Below, piece after piece: positions 5,468 through 13,372 of a stretch of 17,713 nt of DNA. Every line of letters starts with the position of its first letter. The first letter of the stretch is position 1. Position numbers and translations under genes: made by a program. Source of the stretch: JBMNTU01 sp050945895 (GTDB taxonomy: Bacteria > Bacillota > Clostridia > Christensenellales > Christensenellaceae); assembly GCA_050945895.1 (NCBI GenBank), contig JBMNTU010000042.1:1-17713 (forward strand), read 5' to 3'. Under the pieces are notes generated by a model. It ran no database searches, had not been told where the DNA came from, and saw only the letters and a program-made list of their open reading frames with translations.

Positions 5468-6510
5468 AACATATTAAAACGAAATTCTTTCTTTTATTTA
5501 TTCTGACATTGCTATTGGCGGGTATTACTGCGTTTGGCGTTTCCATATTAATTGGAAGCCTTGCTCCTCCCGGCGCAAACCTGGAAGCGATGATTGTGGT
5601 GGGTTTTGGCTTGCGTCAAATGATTACGCTGCTTGCGTGTGTTGGTACTGCGGCCGGTTTCTTTTATCTGGTGTCCAGGCGTACAGCAAAGCCAATTGTA
5701 GAGCTTTCAAAAGCAACGCGCGAAGTTGCACAGGGAAATCTGGATGTACAGGTTAAGGAAACGGCCCGCCACGACGAGATGAGCGAGCTGGAGCGTAATT
5801 TTAACCAGATGACGCGCGCGCTTAAAAAAAGCCAGTATTTGCAGCAGGACTATATTTCCAGCGTTTCGCACGAAATCAAGACGCCCATTTCCTCTATTTT
5901 GGGATATGCAAAGCTTCTTTGCAAGGATGACATAGCAGAAGAAGACCGCAAAGAATATTCGGCAATTATAACGGAGGAGAGCGAACGGTTGCTCAATCTT
6001 TCGTCCAATATATTGAGGCTTTCCGCACTGGACTGCCAGGAGATTCCCGATCCGGACGAAGAATTTTCGTTGGATGAACAAATACGGAGCATGATTTTGC
6101 TTCTGGAGCCGCAGTGGCTGAAAAAGCAAATTCAAATTGTGCCCGAACTGGAGCCGGTCAAAGTTTTTGGAAATGACGACCTCTATTGCCAGGTCTGGAT
6201 AAACCTGATTGGCAACGCAATAAAGTTTTCAAGCGACGGAGGAAAAATTTATATTCGGTTGCATGCGCAGGATAACATGGCGGTAGCCAGCATAAAGGAT
6301 GAGGGCATTGGTATGGACGAGGAGACGCAAACTAGGATTTTTGAGCAGTTTTTCCAGGGAGACAGTTCGCACAAGAACGAAGGCAACGGCCTGGGGCTTG
6401 CAATCGTAAAGAGGATTGTCGATTGCAGCGGCGGACAAATTTTAGTAAATAGCGAGCTGGGAAACGGAACAGAGTTCCGTATATTTTTGCCGCTGACGCA
6501 TACGAATTAA
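5464..6510 (+). CDS. Membrane sensor histidine kinase
   Basis: A 348-residue kinase that phosphorylates the regulator encoded just upstream. Residues about 8-31 and 43-69 are two membrane helices. Only about 11 residues (GSLAPPGANLE) lie between them, so there is almost no outside sensor domain. Residues about 70-122 are a HAMP linker. The HisKA helix has SSVSHEIKTPISS, with His136 as phosphosite and Glu137/Thr140 in the ExxT phosphatase pattern. The ATPase domain has the N box WINLIGNAIKFS (245-256, Asn247 and Asn251), G1 DEGIGMD (279-285), the F box FEQFF (293-297) and G2 GNGLGLAIV (307-315). All catalytic residues are intact. The minimal loop suggests it senses something in the membrane or works with another membrane protein; that is inference. 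A terminator follows at once. Confidence 0.94.
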   Translation: MKHIKTKFFLLFILTLLLAGITAFGVSILIGSLAPPGANLEAMIVVGFGLRQMITLLACVGTAAGFFYLVSRRTAKPIVELSKATREVAQGNLDVQVKETARHDEMSELERNFNQMTRALKKSQYLQQDYISSVSHEIKTPISSILGYAKLLCKDDIAEEDRKEYSAIITEESERLLNLSSNILRLSALDCQEIPDPDEEFSLDEQIRSMILLLEPQWLKKQIQIVPELEPVKVFGNDDLYCQVWINLIGNAIKFSSDGGKIYIRLHAQDNMAVASIKDEGIGMDEETQTRIFEQFFQGDSSHKNEGNGLGLAIVKRIVDCSGGQILVNSELGNGTEFRIFLPLTHTN

Positions 6511-6513
6511 ACG

Positions 6514-6543
6514 AAGACCCGGAAATCCGGGTTTTCTTTATTT
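6514..6543 (+). terminator. Intrinsic terminator of the two-component operon
   Basis: ACCCGG (6517-6522) pairs with CCGGGT (6527-6532) around AAAT, and the stem can extend by AAG with TTT including one wobble. It is followed by TTTCTTTATTT. It starts 4 bases after the kinase stop codon. Confidence 0.88.
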
Positions 6544-6602
6544 GAAGCGGTAATTGCGGCCTGCTCCGGCAGACGAAGGGCGGAAAAACGGCCCGATCCA
6601 TA

Positions 6603-6631
6603 TTGCTATTTTACCAATATGATTGTACAAT
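6603..6631 (+). promoter_or_regulatory. Promoter and 5' leader of the purine operon
   Basis: TTGCTA (6603-6608), a 17-base spacer and TACAAT (6626-6631) form the best promoter between the two-component terminator and purE. The leader would run from about 6638 to 6773, roughly 136 bases, which is long for a simple ribosome binding site. It has short self-complementary pieces (CGTTGCAACG, TGCC-ATGC-GGCA, GCGTATATGCGC). I could not match it to the purine, PRPP, ZTP or THF riboswitch cores, and I see no CGAA/TTCG PurR box pair. Confidence 0.6.
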
Positions 6632-6773
6632 AAATAGGTGTTTTTTATTGCAGTTTTCCAAATGATTGCGTTGCAACGTTTGCCAGAGACTGCCATGCGG
6701 CATGCATTAACGTATTTGCGTATATGCGCTACATTAATCATTTGCTGTATAAACCAAGGCGGAGGATTACATT

Positions 6774-7262
6774 ATGAAAGTTGCAGTTATTATGGGCTCT
6801 AAGAGCGATCTTGGCGTAGTAAAGCCAACGATCGACACCCTGAAGGAATTTGGCGTCGAAGTGGTCGCCAGGGTAATGTCTGCACATCGGACACCGACAG
6901 TTGCGGCGGAGTTTGCAGACCACGCAAAAAAAGACGGTATAGAGGTCATTATTGCTGCTGCGGGAAAAGCAGCGCACCTTGCCGGCGTTATTGCAGGGCA
7001 CACAACGCTTCCGGTCATTGGCTTGCCAATCAAGTCTTCTACGATGGATGGGCTGGATTCGTTGCTTTCCACAGTGCAAATGCCCGAAGGCGTACCGGTT
7101 GCAACGGTTGCAATCAACGGAGGAAAAAACGCGGCGCTTTTAGCCGTACAGATACTTGCGCTTAAATACCCGACACTATCGGAATTGCTGGACGATTTTA
7201 AACAAAATATGGCACTAAAGGTAATGGGCGCAGATGAGGCGCTTCAGCAAGAGTTAAAATAG
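6774..7262 (+). CDS. purE: PurE, N5-carboxyaminoimidazole ribonucleotide mutase / AIR carboxylase
   Basis: A 162-residue enzyme that makes CAIR, the carboxylated intermediate of purine synthesis. Visible are IMGSKSDLGV (6-15), MSAHRTP (35-41), AAAGKAAHLAGVIAG (61-75) and SSTMDGLDSLLSTVQMP. SAHRTP is the pattern of class I PurE, which normally isomerises N5-CAIR made by PurK. No purK is present next to it, so either PurK is elsewhere or this protein uses AIR and CO2 directly. The length is normal. ATG follows GGAGG (about 6762-6766). It is the first gene of the operon. Confidence 0.95.
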   Translation: MKVAVIMGSKSDLGVVKPTIDTLKEFGVEVVARVMSAHRTPTVAAEFADHAKKDGIEVIIAAAGKAAHLAGVIAGHTTLPVIGLPIKSSTMDGLDSLLSTVQMPEGVPVATVAINGGKNAALLAVQILALKYPTLSELLDDFKQNMALKVMGADEALQQELK

Positions 7263-7275
7263 AAAGGCGCGCAGG

Positions 7276-7983
7276 ATGGAAAAACGGGAACAGATTTACG
7301 AGGGAAAGGCAAAAAAGGTATACAAAACCGATGATCCAAATCTGGTAATTGTAGACTATAAAGATGACGCAACGGCGTTCAACGGTTTAAAAAAGGGTTC
7401 CATAACAGGAAAAGGCGTTGTAAACAATAAAATTTCCAACCATATGTTCCGGCTGCTGGAAAAGGAAGGCGTAAAAACCCATTATGTGGAGGAAATTTCG
7501 GACAGGGAAACCATCGTCAAGCATGTTTCGATTGTTCCGGTTGAGGTAATTGTAAGAAATATTGCGGCGGGCAGCCTGACAAAGCGGCTGGGAATACCCG
7601 AAGGCACAAAACTAAAAAAAACTGTCTTTGAGCTAAGCTATAAGGACGATGGCCTTGGTGACCCAATGATTAATGACTATCATGTGTATGCGATGGAGCT
7701 TGCAACGCCGGATGAAATGATGCGGATTTATACCTACGCTGCAAGGGTAAATGATTTTATGACAGAATACCTGAAAGATCTTGGTATAGAGCTGATTGAC
7801 TTTAAGCTGGAATTCGGGCGGTTTGAAGGCGAAATTATTTTGGCTGACGAGATTTCGCCGGACACCTGCAGGTTCTGGGATTCTAAAACGGGCAAAAAGC
7901 TGGATAAGGATCGCTTTCGGCAGGATCTGGGCGATGTAGAGGATGCGTACCAAGAGGTTTTGAATCGGCTTATGGGCGTTTGA
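7276..7983 (+). CDS. purC: PurC, SAICAR synthetase
   Basis: A 235-residue cytoplasmic ligase joining aspartate to CAIR with ATP to give SAICAR, the step after PurE. Motifs seen: YEGKAKKVY (8-16), the first family signature PVEVIVRNIAAGSLTKR (88-104), the second signature DFKLEFG (175-181), and DEISPDTCRFWD (191-202). The length matches bacterial PurC (about 235-240). ATG 7276 follows AAAGG after 8 bases, and the gap from purE is 13 bases. After the stop there is a 46-base gap before purM. In many Clostridia purF lies at this point, but nothing of it remains. Confidence 0.96.
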   Translation: MEKREQIYEGKAKKVYKTDDPNLVIVDYKDDATAFNGLKKGSITGKGVVNNKISNHMFRLLEKEGVKTHYVEEISDRETIVKHVSIVPVEVIVRNIAAGSLTKRLGIPEGTKLKKTVFELSYKDDGLGDPMINDYHVYAMELATPDEMMRIYTYAARVNDFMTEYLKDLGIELIDFKLEFGRFEGEIILADEISPDTCRFWDSKTGKKLDKDRFRQDLGDVEDAYQEVLNRLMGV

Positions 7984-8029
7984 GCGAAAGAAAATTAATC
8001 ACTGTAAAGAAAGCCATAGGGGGAAGAAA

Positions 8030-9043
8030 ATGGGAGTTACCTATAAAGACGCCGGCGTAGATGTAGAGCGCGGCTATGAAGCTGTCCGGCGGATGAAAGA
8101 GCATGTAAAAAAAACATTTGACGATCATGTAATTACAGACCTTGGCACATTTGGTGGGATGTACGAAATAGACGGCGGGCAGGTGCTTGTTGCAGGAACG
8201 GACGGCGTGGGAACCAAGCTGAAAGCGGCGTTTGCGATGAACAAACACGATACTGTAGGAATCGATTGTGTGGCAATGTGTGCGAACGACGTGGTGTGCC
8301 ACGGAGCGCGGCCGCTTTTCTTTTTGGATTATATTGCAACAGGAGAGCTGGACCCGGCTGCGGTGGAAAGCATTGTATCGGGCATTGCGGAAGGCTGCAC
8401 GATGGCCGGCTGCGCCATTATTGGCGGCGAAACGGCGGAAATGCCCGGCTTTTATCCGGATGGCGAGTATGACCTTGCCGGCTTTTGTGTGGGAATTGTA
8501 GACAAGGACAAAATCATCAACGGCAGCAATATTGCTCCCGGCGACGTTGTTTTGGGGCTTGCATCTTCGGGCGTGCACTCCAACGGCTTTTCGCTTGTGC
8601 GCAAGTTGTATAATATGGACGATTCGCTGAAAACCACCCCGGTAGAGGGTGGTGGAACGTTGGGTGAAATGCTGCTTACACCAACAAAAATCTATGTTAA
8701 GCCTGTTTTAAAGCTGATTGAGCAAAATGCCGTCAAAGGTATTGCACACATTACGGGCGGCGGCTTTTACGAAAATATTCCCCGCATATTGCCGAAAAAT
8801 GTGGAAGCGAAAATACGGCTTGGCTCGTGGGATATGCCGCCCGTATTCGACATGATCGTTAAAGACGCGGGGCTGTCTGAAAAAGACGCCTACAGCACGT
8901 TTAATATGGGAATCGGCATGGTGCTTGTGCTCTCGGAGGCCGAGGCAAAACGCGCGCTCATGAACCTCAAAATTGCAGGAGAGCAGGCGTTTGTCATTGG
9001 GGAGATTACAGAGGGCAATGGGGGCGTTACGCTATGCAGGTAA
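8030..9043 (+). CDS. purM: PurM, AIR synthetase (phosphoribosylformylglycinamidine cyclo-ligase)
   Basis: A 337-residue enzyme that closes the imidazole ring of FGAM, using ATP, to give AIR. Motifs seen: the glycine-rich GTDGVGTK (56-63), CANDVVCHGA (84-93), FFLDYIATG (97-105) and GGETAEMPGFYPDGEYD (132-148). The C-terminal half has HITGGGFYENIPRILP, typical of the PurM/PurL superfamily. The length fits the family (about 340). ATG 8030 follows the purine-rich AGGGGGAAG. Its last 10 bases overlap the start of purN, pointing to coupled translation. Confidence 0.96.
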   Translation: MGVTYKDAGVDVERGYEAVRRMKEHVKKTFDDHVITDLGTFGGMYEIDGGQVLVAGTDGVGTKLKAAFAMNKHDTVGIDCVAMCANDVVCHGARPLFFLDYIATGELDPAAVESIVSGIAEGCTMAGCAIIGGETAEMPGFYPDGEYDLAGFCVGIVDKDKIINGSNIAPGDVVLGLASSGVHSNGFSLVRKLYNMDDSLKTTPVEGGGTLGEMLLTPTKIYVKPVLKLIEQNAVKGIAHITGGGFYENIPRILPKNVEAKIRLGSWDMPPVFDMIVKDAGLSEKDAYSTFNMGIGMVLVLSEAEAKRALMNLKIAGEQAFVIGEITEGNGGVTLCR

Positions 9044-9663
9044 AGCGGTTTGCCGTATTTGCTTCGGGCGGCGGAACAGATTTCCAGTCGCTGATCGACG
9101 CGTGCAAAGCAGGGCGAATCAAAGCGGAAATCTGCCTGTTAATTGCCGGAAAGCAAGGAATATTTGCTATAGAACGGGCAAAAAAGGCAGGTATACCAGT
9201 AGAGGTCATTCAAAAAAGCACGTTTGAAAGCGTAGATGCATTTGACCAGGCAATATTGGATACACTGCTTCGGTATAAAGCGGACTTTGCAGTGCTTGCC
9301 GGGTATTTGAGCATCGTTGGGCCAAAGACGATTGCCGCATACCGCAATAAAATTATCAATATCCACCCTGCGCTTATACCAAGCTTTTGCGGGATGGGGT
9401 ATTACGGAAGCAAGGTACACCGTGCGGTTGTAGATTCCGGTGTAAAAATTTCCGGCGCAACAGTTCATTTTGTGGATGAGATGGCCGACCACGGGCCTAT
9501 CATCATGCAAAAAAGCGTGCCGGTGTACGCAGCGGATACGCCGGACGATGTTGCGAAGCGCGTGCTTGCGCTTGAGCATGAGATTCTTCCGGAGGCAGTT
9601 GCGCTGATGGCGGAAGACAAGCTGGAAGTGATCAATAATATTGTACATATACAGGGCCAATGA
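9034..9663 (+). CDS. purN: PurN, GAR transformylase (10-formyl-THF dependent)
   Basis: A 209-residue enzyme that transfers a formyl group from 10-formyltetrahydrofolate to glycinamide ribonucleotide. Catalytic residues are in place: NIHPALIP (109-116, Asn109 and His111) and VDEMADHGPIIMQ (147-159, Asp152 in the position of E. coli Asp144). The N-terminal FASGGGTDFQSL (9-20) is the phosphate-binding region. It begins inside the end of purM (10-base overlap). Its stop TGA overlaps the purH Shine-Dalgarno, so purM, purN and purH look translationally coupled. The stretch SFCGMGYYG replaces the shorter E. coli loop and, from memory, is usual in Clostridia. Confidence 0.95.
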   Translation: MQVKRFAVFASGGGTDFQSLIDACKAGRIKAEICLLIAGKQGIFAIERAKKAGIPVEVIQKSTFESVDAFDQAILDTLLRYKADFAVLAGYLSIVGPKTIAAYRNKIINIHPALIPSFCGMGYYGSKVHRAVVDSGVKISGATVHFVDEMADHGPIIMQKSVPVYAADTPDDVAKRVLALEHEILPEAVALMAEDKLEVINNIVHIQGQ

Positions 9664-9674
9664 GGAGGAAGAAA

Positions 9675-11231
9675 ATGGGAAAAAAAGCGTTTATAAGCGT
9701 GTTCGACAAAACAGGGGCAGTGCAGTTTGCGAAGGAATTGACAGAGCTTGGATACGATATCCTTTCTACGGGAGGGACGCAAAAGGAACTGGAAAATGCA
9801 AACATTCCGGTCACAAATGTTTCGGATATCACTGGGTTTCCCGAATGCCTGGACGGACGTGTAAAAACGCTGCACCCGAAAATCCATGCGGGTATTTTGG
9901 CAATGCGCGGTAACCCGGAGCACATGAAGCAGCTCAATGAGCTTGGGGTAGATACGATCGACATTGTCGCCGTCAACCTGTACCCGTTCAAGCAGACGAT
10001 ATCGAAGGAAGACGTAACTTTGGAAGACGCGATAGAAAATATAGATATTGGCGGGCCGACAATGCTGCGTGCGGCAGCAAAGAATTGGCAGGATGTGGCG
10101 GTGCTGGTCGACCCGGAAGACTACCCGAAGCTGATTCAGGATATAAAAAACAATAACGGCGAAATATGCAAACAAACAAAGTTTTACCTGGCTGCAAAGG
10201 TGTTTGAAAACACGGCGGCATACGACGCTTTAATCGCCCAATACATGCGAAAGCAGGCGGAGGCGCAGGAGCTTGTCGAAGGGCTGCCCGACAAGCTGAC
10301 CTTGACGTACGAAAAGCAGCAGGATATGCGCTATGGCGAAAATCCGTACCAGCGGGCGGCGTTTTACAGGGAACCTTTGCACGTTGCGGGCAGCTTGGTC
10401 AACGCGGAGCAGCTTAACGGCAAGGAACTGAGCTACAACAACATCAACGACGCAGGCGGCGCGCTCGAAACACTGCGCGAGTTTGACGAAACCACCGTGG
10501 TGGCGGTCAAGCATGCCAATCCGTGCGGCGTGGGAAGCGCAGATACCCTATACGACGCATATGTTAAGGCGCACGACTGCGACCCGGTTTCGATCTATGG
10601 CGGAATCGTGGCGACAAATGCGGAAGTAGACGAGAAAACCGCAGCTGAAATGAGCAAAATATTTTTGGAAATTATCATCGCGCCGTCTTATACAAACGAG
10701 GCGCTGGAAATATTAAAACAGAAAAAAAATCTGCGTGTGCTTCGTCTGCCGGATATTGCGGCAAAGGCGGGCAGCGATGCGCGCGATATGAAAAAGGTGC
10801 TGGGTGGGCTGCTGTACCAGGATATGGACACAAAGCTGCTGGACGGAGAGCTGAAAGTTGTGACAAAGCGCCAGCCGACAGAAAAGGAACTGCAGGACAT
10901 GCTGTTTGGCTTCAAGGTAGTCAAGCATGTGAAGTCGAATGCGATCGTAATCGCCAAAGACGGCGCGACAACAGGCGTTGGGCCGGGGCAAACAAACCGA
11001 ATATGGTCGGCGGAAATGGCGATTGAGCGAAGCGGCGAAAAAGTGAAAGGCGCGGTTTTGGCGTCGGATGCGTTTTTCCCGTTTGACGATACGGTGGAAG
11101 CGGCCGCCAAGGCGGGTATTACGGCTATCATACAGCCGGGGGGCTCGGTGCGCGACGAGGATTCCATTAAAAAATGTGACGAATATGGCATTGCAATGGT
11201 GTTTACGGGCATACGGCACTTTAAACACTGA
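9675..11231 (+). CDS. purH: PurH, bifunctional AICAR transformylase / IMP cyclohydrolase
   Basis: A 518-residue enzyme carrying out the last two steps to IMP. Residues 1 to about 190 are the IMP cyclohydrolase domain (MGS-like fold): FDKTGAVQFA (10-19), GRVKTLHPKIHAGIL (61-75), NLYPF (101-105). The rest is the AICAR transformylase: GENPYQ (221-226), VVAVKHANPCGVG (275-287, with Lys279 and His280 as catalytic pair), GGIVATN and VGPGQTNR. The frame is open from ATG 9660, which overlaps the purN stop as ATGA. I prefer ATG 9675 because AGGAGG (9663-9668) lies 6 bases upstream of it and the protein then begins MGKKAF, as in relatives. The length is typical. Confidence 0.95.
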   Translation: MGKKAFISVFDKTGAVQFAKELTELGYDILSTGGTQKELENANIPVTNVSDITGFPECLDGRVKTLHPKIHAGILAMRGNPEHMKQLNELGVDTIDIVAVNLYPFKQTISKEDVTLEDAIENIDIGGPTMLRAAAKNWQDVAVLVDPEDYPKLIQDIKNNNGEICKQTKFYLAAKVFENTAAYDALIAQYMRKQAEAQELVEGLPDKLTLTYEKQQDMRYGENPYQRAAFYREPLHVAGSLVNAEQLNGKELSYNNINDAGGALETLREFDETTVVAVKHANPCGVGSADTLYDAYVKAHDCDPVSIYGGIVATNAEVDEKTAAEMSKIFLEIIIAPSYTNEALEILKQKKNLRVLRLPDIAAKAGSDARDMKKVLGGLLYQDMDTKLLDGELKVVTKRQPTEKELQDMLFGFKVVKHVKSNAIVIAKDGATTGVGPGQTNRIWSAEMAIERSGEKVKGAVLASDAFFPFDDTVEAAAKAGITAIIQPGGSVRDEDSIKKCDEYGIAMVFTGIRHFKH

Positions 11232-11248
11232 CAGGGAAGGATGGAATT

Positions 11249-11755
11249 ATGATGAAAGAAATAGCAATAGCGGATTTCAATGGAAATGCGTTTGAATCGA
11301 TCGGCGGCAACGGAATGCTGATTGCTGCGGAAAAAGGCGGCAAGGCCAACGCCATGCTGGCAAAGTGGGGCGGCCTTGGTTTTATGTGGGGCAAAAACAT
11401 TGCAATTGCAGTCATCCGCCCGTCACGCTATACGAAAGAGTTCGTAGATGCGGCAGAACAGTTTTCGCTGTCTTTTCCGCCGGCCGAGCGCTTTGGCAAA
11501 CAGCTGACCTACTTTGGAACGGTTTCGGGCAGGGACGAGGATAAAATTGAAAAAAGCGGTATGAAAATCGCCTATATGAATGGAATTCCATACTTTGAAG
11601 AGGCGGAAACGGTGATTTTGTGTAAGTCGCTGTACATGCAGCCCTTTGAAGAAACGTGTTTTATAGACGGGTCGTTGATTGAAAGATGGTACCCCAAGCG
11701 GGATTTTCATATCATGTACATGGCAGAAATCGAAAAAATACTGATAGCGGAGTAA
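11249..11755 (+). CDS. Flavin reductase-like FMN-binding split-barrel protein
   Basis: A 168-residue protein of the flavin reductase/flavoredoxin family, which bind FMN in a split beta-barrel and pass electrons from NAD(P)H or protein partners. Family signs are KANAMLAKWGGLGFMWGK (32-49), AVIRPSRYTKEF (54-65), FSLSFPP (72-78), GTVSGRDEDKI (90-100) and a final FHIMYMAEIEKILI. ATG 11249 (or 11252) follows AGGGAAGG (11233-11240). It begins 17 bases after purH stops, and purD starts 3 bases after it ends, so it is a full operon member. It has no known step in IMP synthesis; possible roles are redox support or repair of folate or flavin, but this is only inference. The function is unassigned beyond the family. 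Confidence 0.85.
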   Translation: MMKEIAIADFNGNAFESIGGNGMLIAAEKGGKANAMLAKWGGLGFMWGKNIAIAVIRPSRYTKEFVDAAEQFSLSFPPAERFGKQLTYFGTVSGRDEDKIEKSGMKIAYMNGIPYFEEAETVILCKSLYMQPFEETCFIDGSLIERWYPKRDFHIMYMAEIEKILIAE

Positions 11756-11758
11756 AGA

Positions 11759-13015
11759 ATGAAAAAAGTATTGATCGTTGGCGGCGGCGGGCGTGAGCAC
11801 GCCATTGCGTGGAAGCTCAAACAATCGAAAACGGAAATGGATGTATACTGCGCACCCGGAAATGGCGGCATAGGGGAAATTGCAACTTGCGTAGACATTG
11901 CGGCGACAGATATAGACGGCGTTGTTCGATTTGCTAAAGACAATGCAATAGACCTTGTGTTTGTAGCGCCGGACGACCCGCTGTACATGGGCATGGTGGA
12001 TGCGCTGGAAGCGGCCGGCATCCGCGCCTTCGGGCCAAACAAAGCTGCGGCGGAAATAGAGGGCTCTAAGGCGTATTCCAAATGGCTGATGAAAAAATAC
12101 GGCATTCCTACGGCGGCGTTTGAGGTGTTCGATGATGCGGCAAAAGCAAAGGAATACCTGAAAACAGCAAAGCTGCCCATTGTTGTCAAAGCGGACGGGC
12201 TTGCGCTTGGAAAAGGCGTACTTATTTGCGAAACCTTGGGCGAAGCGGAAAAAGCCGTTGACGAGATTATGCTGGAAAAACAATTTGGTTCGGCCGGCGA
12301 CCGCGTCGTCATCGAAGAATTTATGAGCGGGCCGGAGGTTTCGGTGCTGGCTTTTTGCGATGGCAAAACAATTTTGCCTATGCTGCCTACGCAAGACCAT
12401 AAACGTGCGTATGATAACGACGAAGGAAAAAACACAGGGGGCATGGGGACGTTTACGCCCACGCCTAAATATACGCCGGATGTACAGGATTTTGCGGAAA
12501 AGGAAATGTTCCAAAAAACAGTGGATGCTTTGAATGCAGAAGGGCGTCCGTTTAAGGGAGTTATTTTCTTTGGATTGATGCTGACGGAAGACGGACCCAA
12601 GGTCTTGGAATACAATGCACGGTTGGGCGATCCGGAAACACAATCGGTCTTTATGCTGCTCCAAAACGATTTGATGGAAGTCATTGACGCGGTAATAGAC
12701 GGGACGCTCGACCAAATTGAGCTGAAATGGAAGCAGGGCAGCGCTGTGTGCGTGGTGATGGCATCGGGCGGATATCCAGGCAGCTACGAAAAAGGCAAGG
12801 AAATTATCGGGCTTGGCAATGTGGAATCGGAAGTGGTCGTTTTTCATGCGGGAACCAAAATGCAGGATGGAAAGATGTTGACAAGCGGCGGTCGCGTGCT
12901 GGGCGTTACGGCAACGGGAAAAGACATTGCGGATGCGCGCGAAAAAGCGTATGCAAGCGTGGATAAAATCCATTTTGAAGGCGCGCAATTCCGCACGGAT
13001 ATCGGAATAAAATAA
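11759..13015 (+). CDS. purD: PurD, phosphoribosylamine-glycine ligase (GAR synthetase)
   Basis: A 418-residue ATP-grasp ligase that joins glycine to phosphoribosylamine, supplying the substrate of PurN. Motifs seen: N-terminal VGGGGREHAIAW (7-18), the ATP-grasp stretch VVKADGLALGKGV, TGGMGTFTPTP, and the family signature EYNARLGDPETQ (284-295). The end has the usual SGGRVLGVTATG. The length matches the family (about 420-430). GCGGAG lies 6 bases before ATG 11759. It is the last gene of the purine operon, and a terminator-like hairpin follows. PurF, which makes its substrate phosphoribosylamine, is not in the window. Confidence 0.96.
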   Translation: MKKVLIVGGGGREHAIAWKLKQSKTEMDVYCAPGNGGIGEIATCVDIAATDIDGVVRFAKDNAIDLVFVAPDDPLYMGMVDALEAAGIRAFGPNKAAAEIEGSKAYSKWLMKKYGIPTAAFEVFDDAAKAKEYLKTAKLPIVVKADGLALGKGVLICETLGEAEKAVDEIMLEKQFGSAGDRVVIEEFMSGPEVSVLAFCDGKTILPMLPTQDHKRAYDNDEGKNTGGMGTFTPTPKYTPDVQDFAEKEMFQKTVDALNAEGRPFKGVIFFGLMLTEDGPKVLEYNARLGDPETQSVFMLLQNDLMEVIDAVIDGTLDQIELKWKQGSAVCVVMASGGYPGSYEKGKEIIGLGNVESEVVVFHAGTKMQDGKMLTSGGRVLGVTATGKDIADAREKAYASVDKIHFEGAQFRTDIGIK

Positions 13016-13037
13016 AAATAAAAAACTACACAAAAAT

Positions 13038-13087
13038 GCTATATGATGTGCTATACTATATCGGGATGCGCACATGTAGCGTTTTTT
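13038..13087 (+). terminator. Probable terminator of the purine operon
   Basis: GCTA (13038-13041) and ATGTGC (13046-13051) pair with TAGC (13077-13080) and GCACAT (13070-13075). A small asymmetric bulge lies between the two helices and the loop is 18 bases. Six T follow (13082-13087). It is less regular than the other terminators in the window but lies 22 bases after the purD stop. Confidence 0.6.
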
Positions 13088-13307
13088 GTTGCTGTTGTTT
13101 TTTATAGAAACCGGCGTGTGTTTGGTGTATACTAAGCATCGGTGCGCTTTGTGGAGCGCTATAATAGCAATTGTGCTTTTGTTCCGGTACATGGCGCAGA
13201 CGGTGCTGCGAAAACAGCTGTGTGGTTTGATTTACAGCGATTTGTAATGTAGGAATGCGTGTGCTGGATAACAGTACGCTGCATTGCAAATGATTGCGGC
13301 CAACCAT
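13088..13307 (+). other. Non-coding stretch between the purine operon and parE
   Basis: Together with its flanks, about 357 bases lie between purD and parE. I see no gene here. There are two isolated -10-like boxes, TATACT (13128-13133; TAGAAA 17 bases upstream is a weak -35) and TATAAT (13160-13165; no -35). Either could be an extra parE promoter. No known RNA family was recognised. Confidence 0.45.
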
Positions 13308-13337
13308 TTGAGAAACTAAAATAAAGTTTTTTAGTAT
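13308..13337 (+). promoter_or_regulatory. Likely promoter of parE-parC
   Basis: TTGAGA (13308-13313) and TAGTAT (13332-13337) are separated by 18 bases in an AT-rich stretch. Transcription would start near 13344. This is the nearest of several candidates and the only one with a good -35. The Shine-Dalgarno GGGAGG follows at 13362-13367. Confidence 0.5.
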
Positions 13338-13372
13338 ATTTATGGAAGTTGTATGATATAAGGGAGGATTCT

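Noticed and set aside
6511..6773. A purine, PRPP, ZTP or THF riboswitch, or a PurR box, before purE.
   Set aside because: Reading the region by eye I found none of the conserved cores and no paired CGAA/TTCG box; a covariance-model search would settle it.
11423..13192. A 589-codon open frame on the minus strand opposite the flavin reductase-like gene and purD.
   Set aside because: It is the mirror of two clearly conserved plus-strand genes. Its protein is rich in His, Arg, Cys and Phe, has no recognisable motif, and I noticed no convincing ribosome binding site or promoter.
13349..13372. An upstream in-frame ATG for ParE.
   Set aside because: The strong GGGAGG lies after it and is well spaced for ATG 13373, whose product begins like the family.
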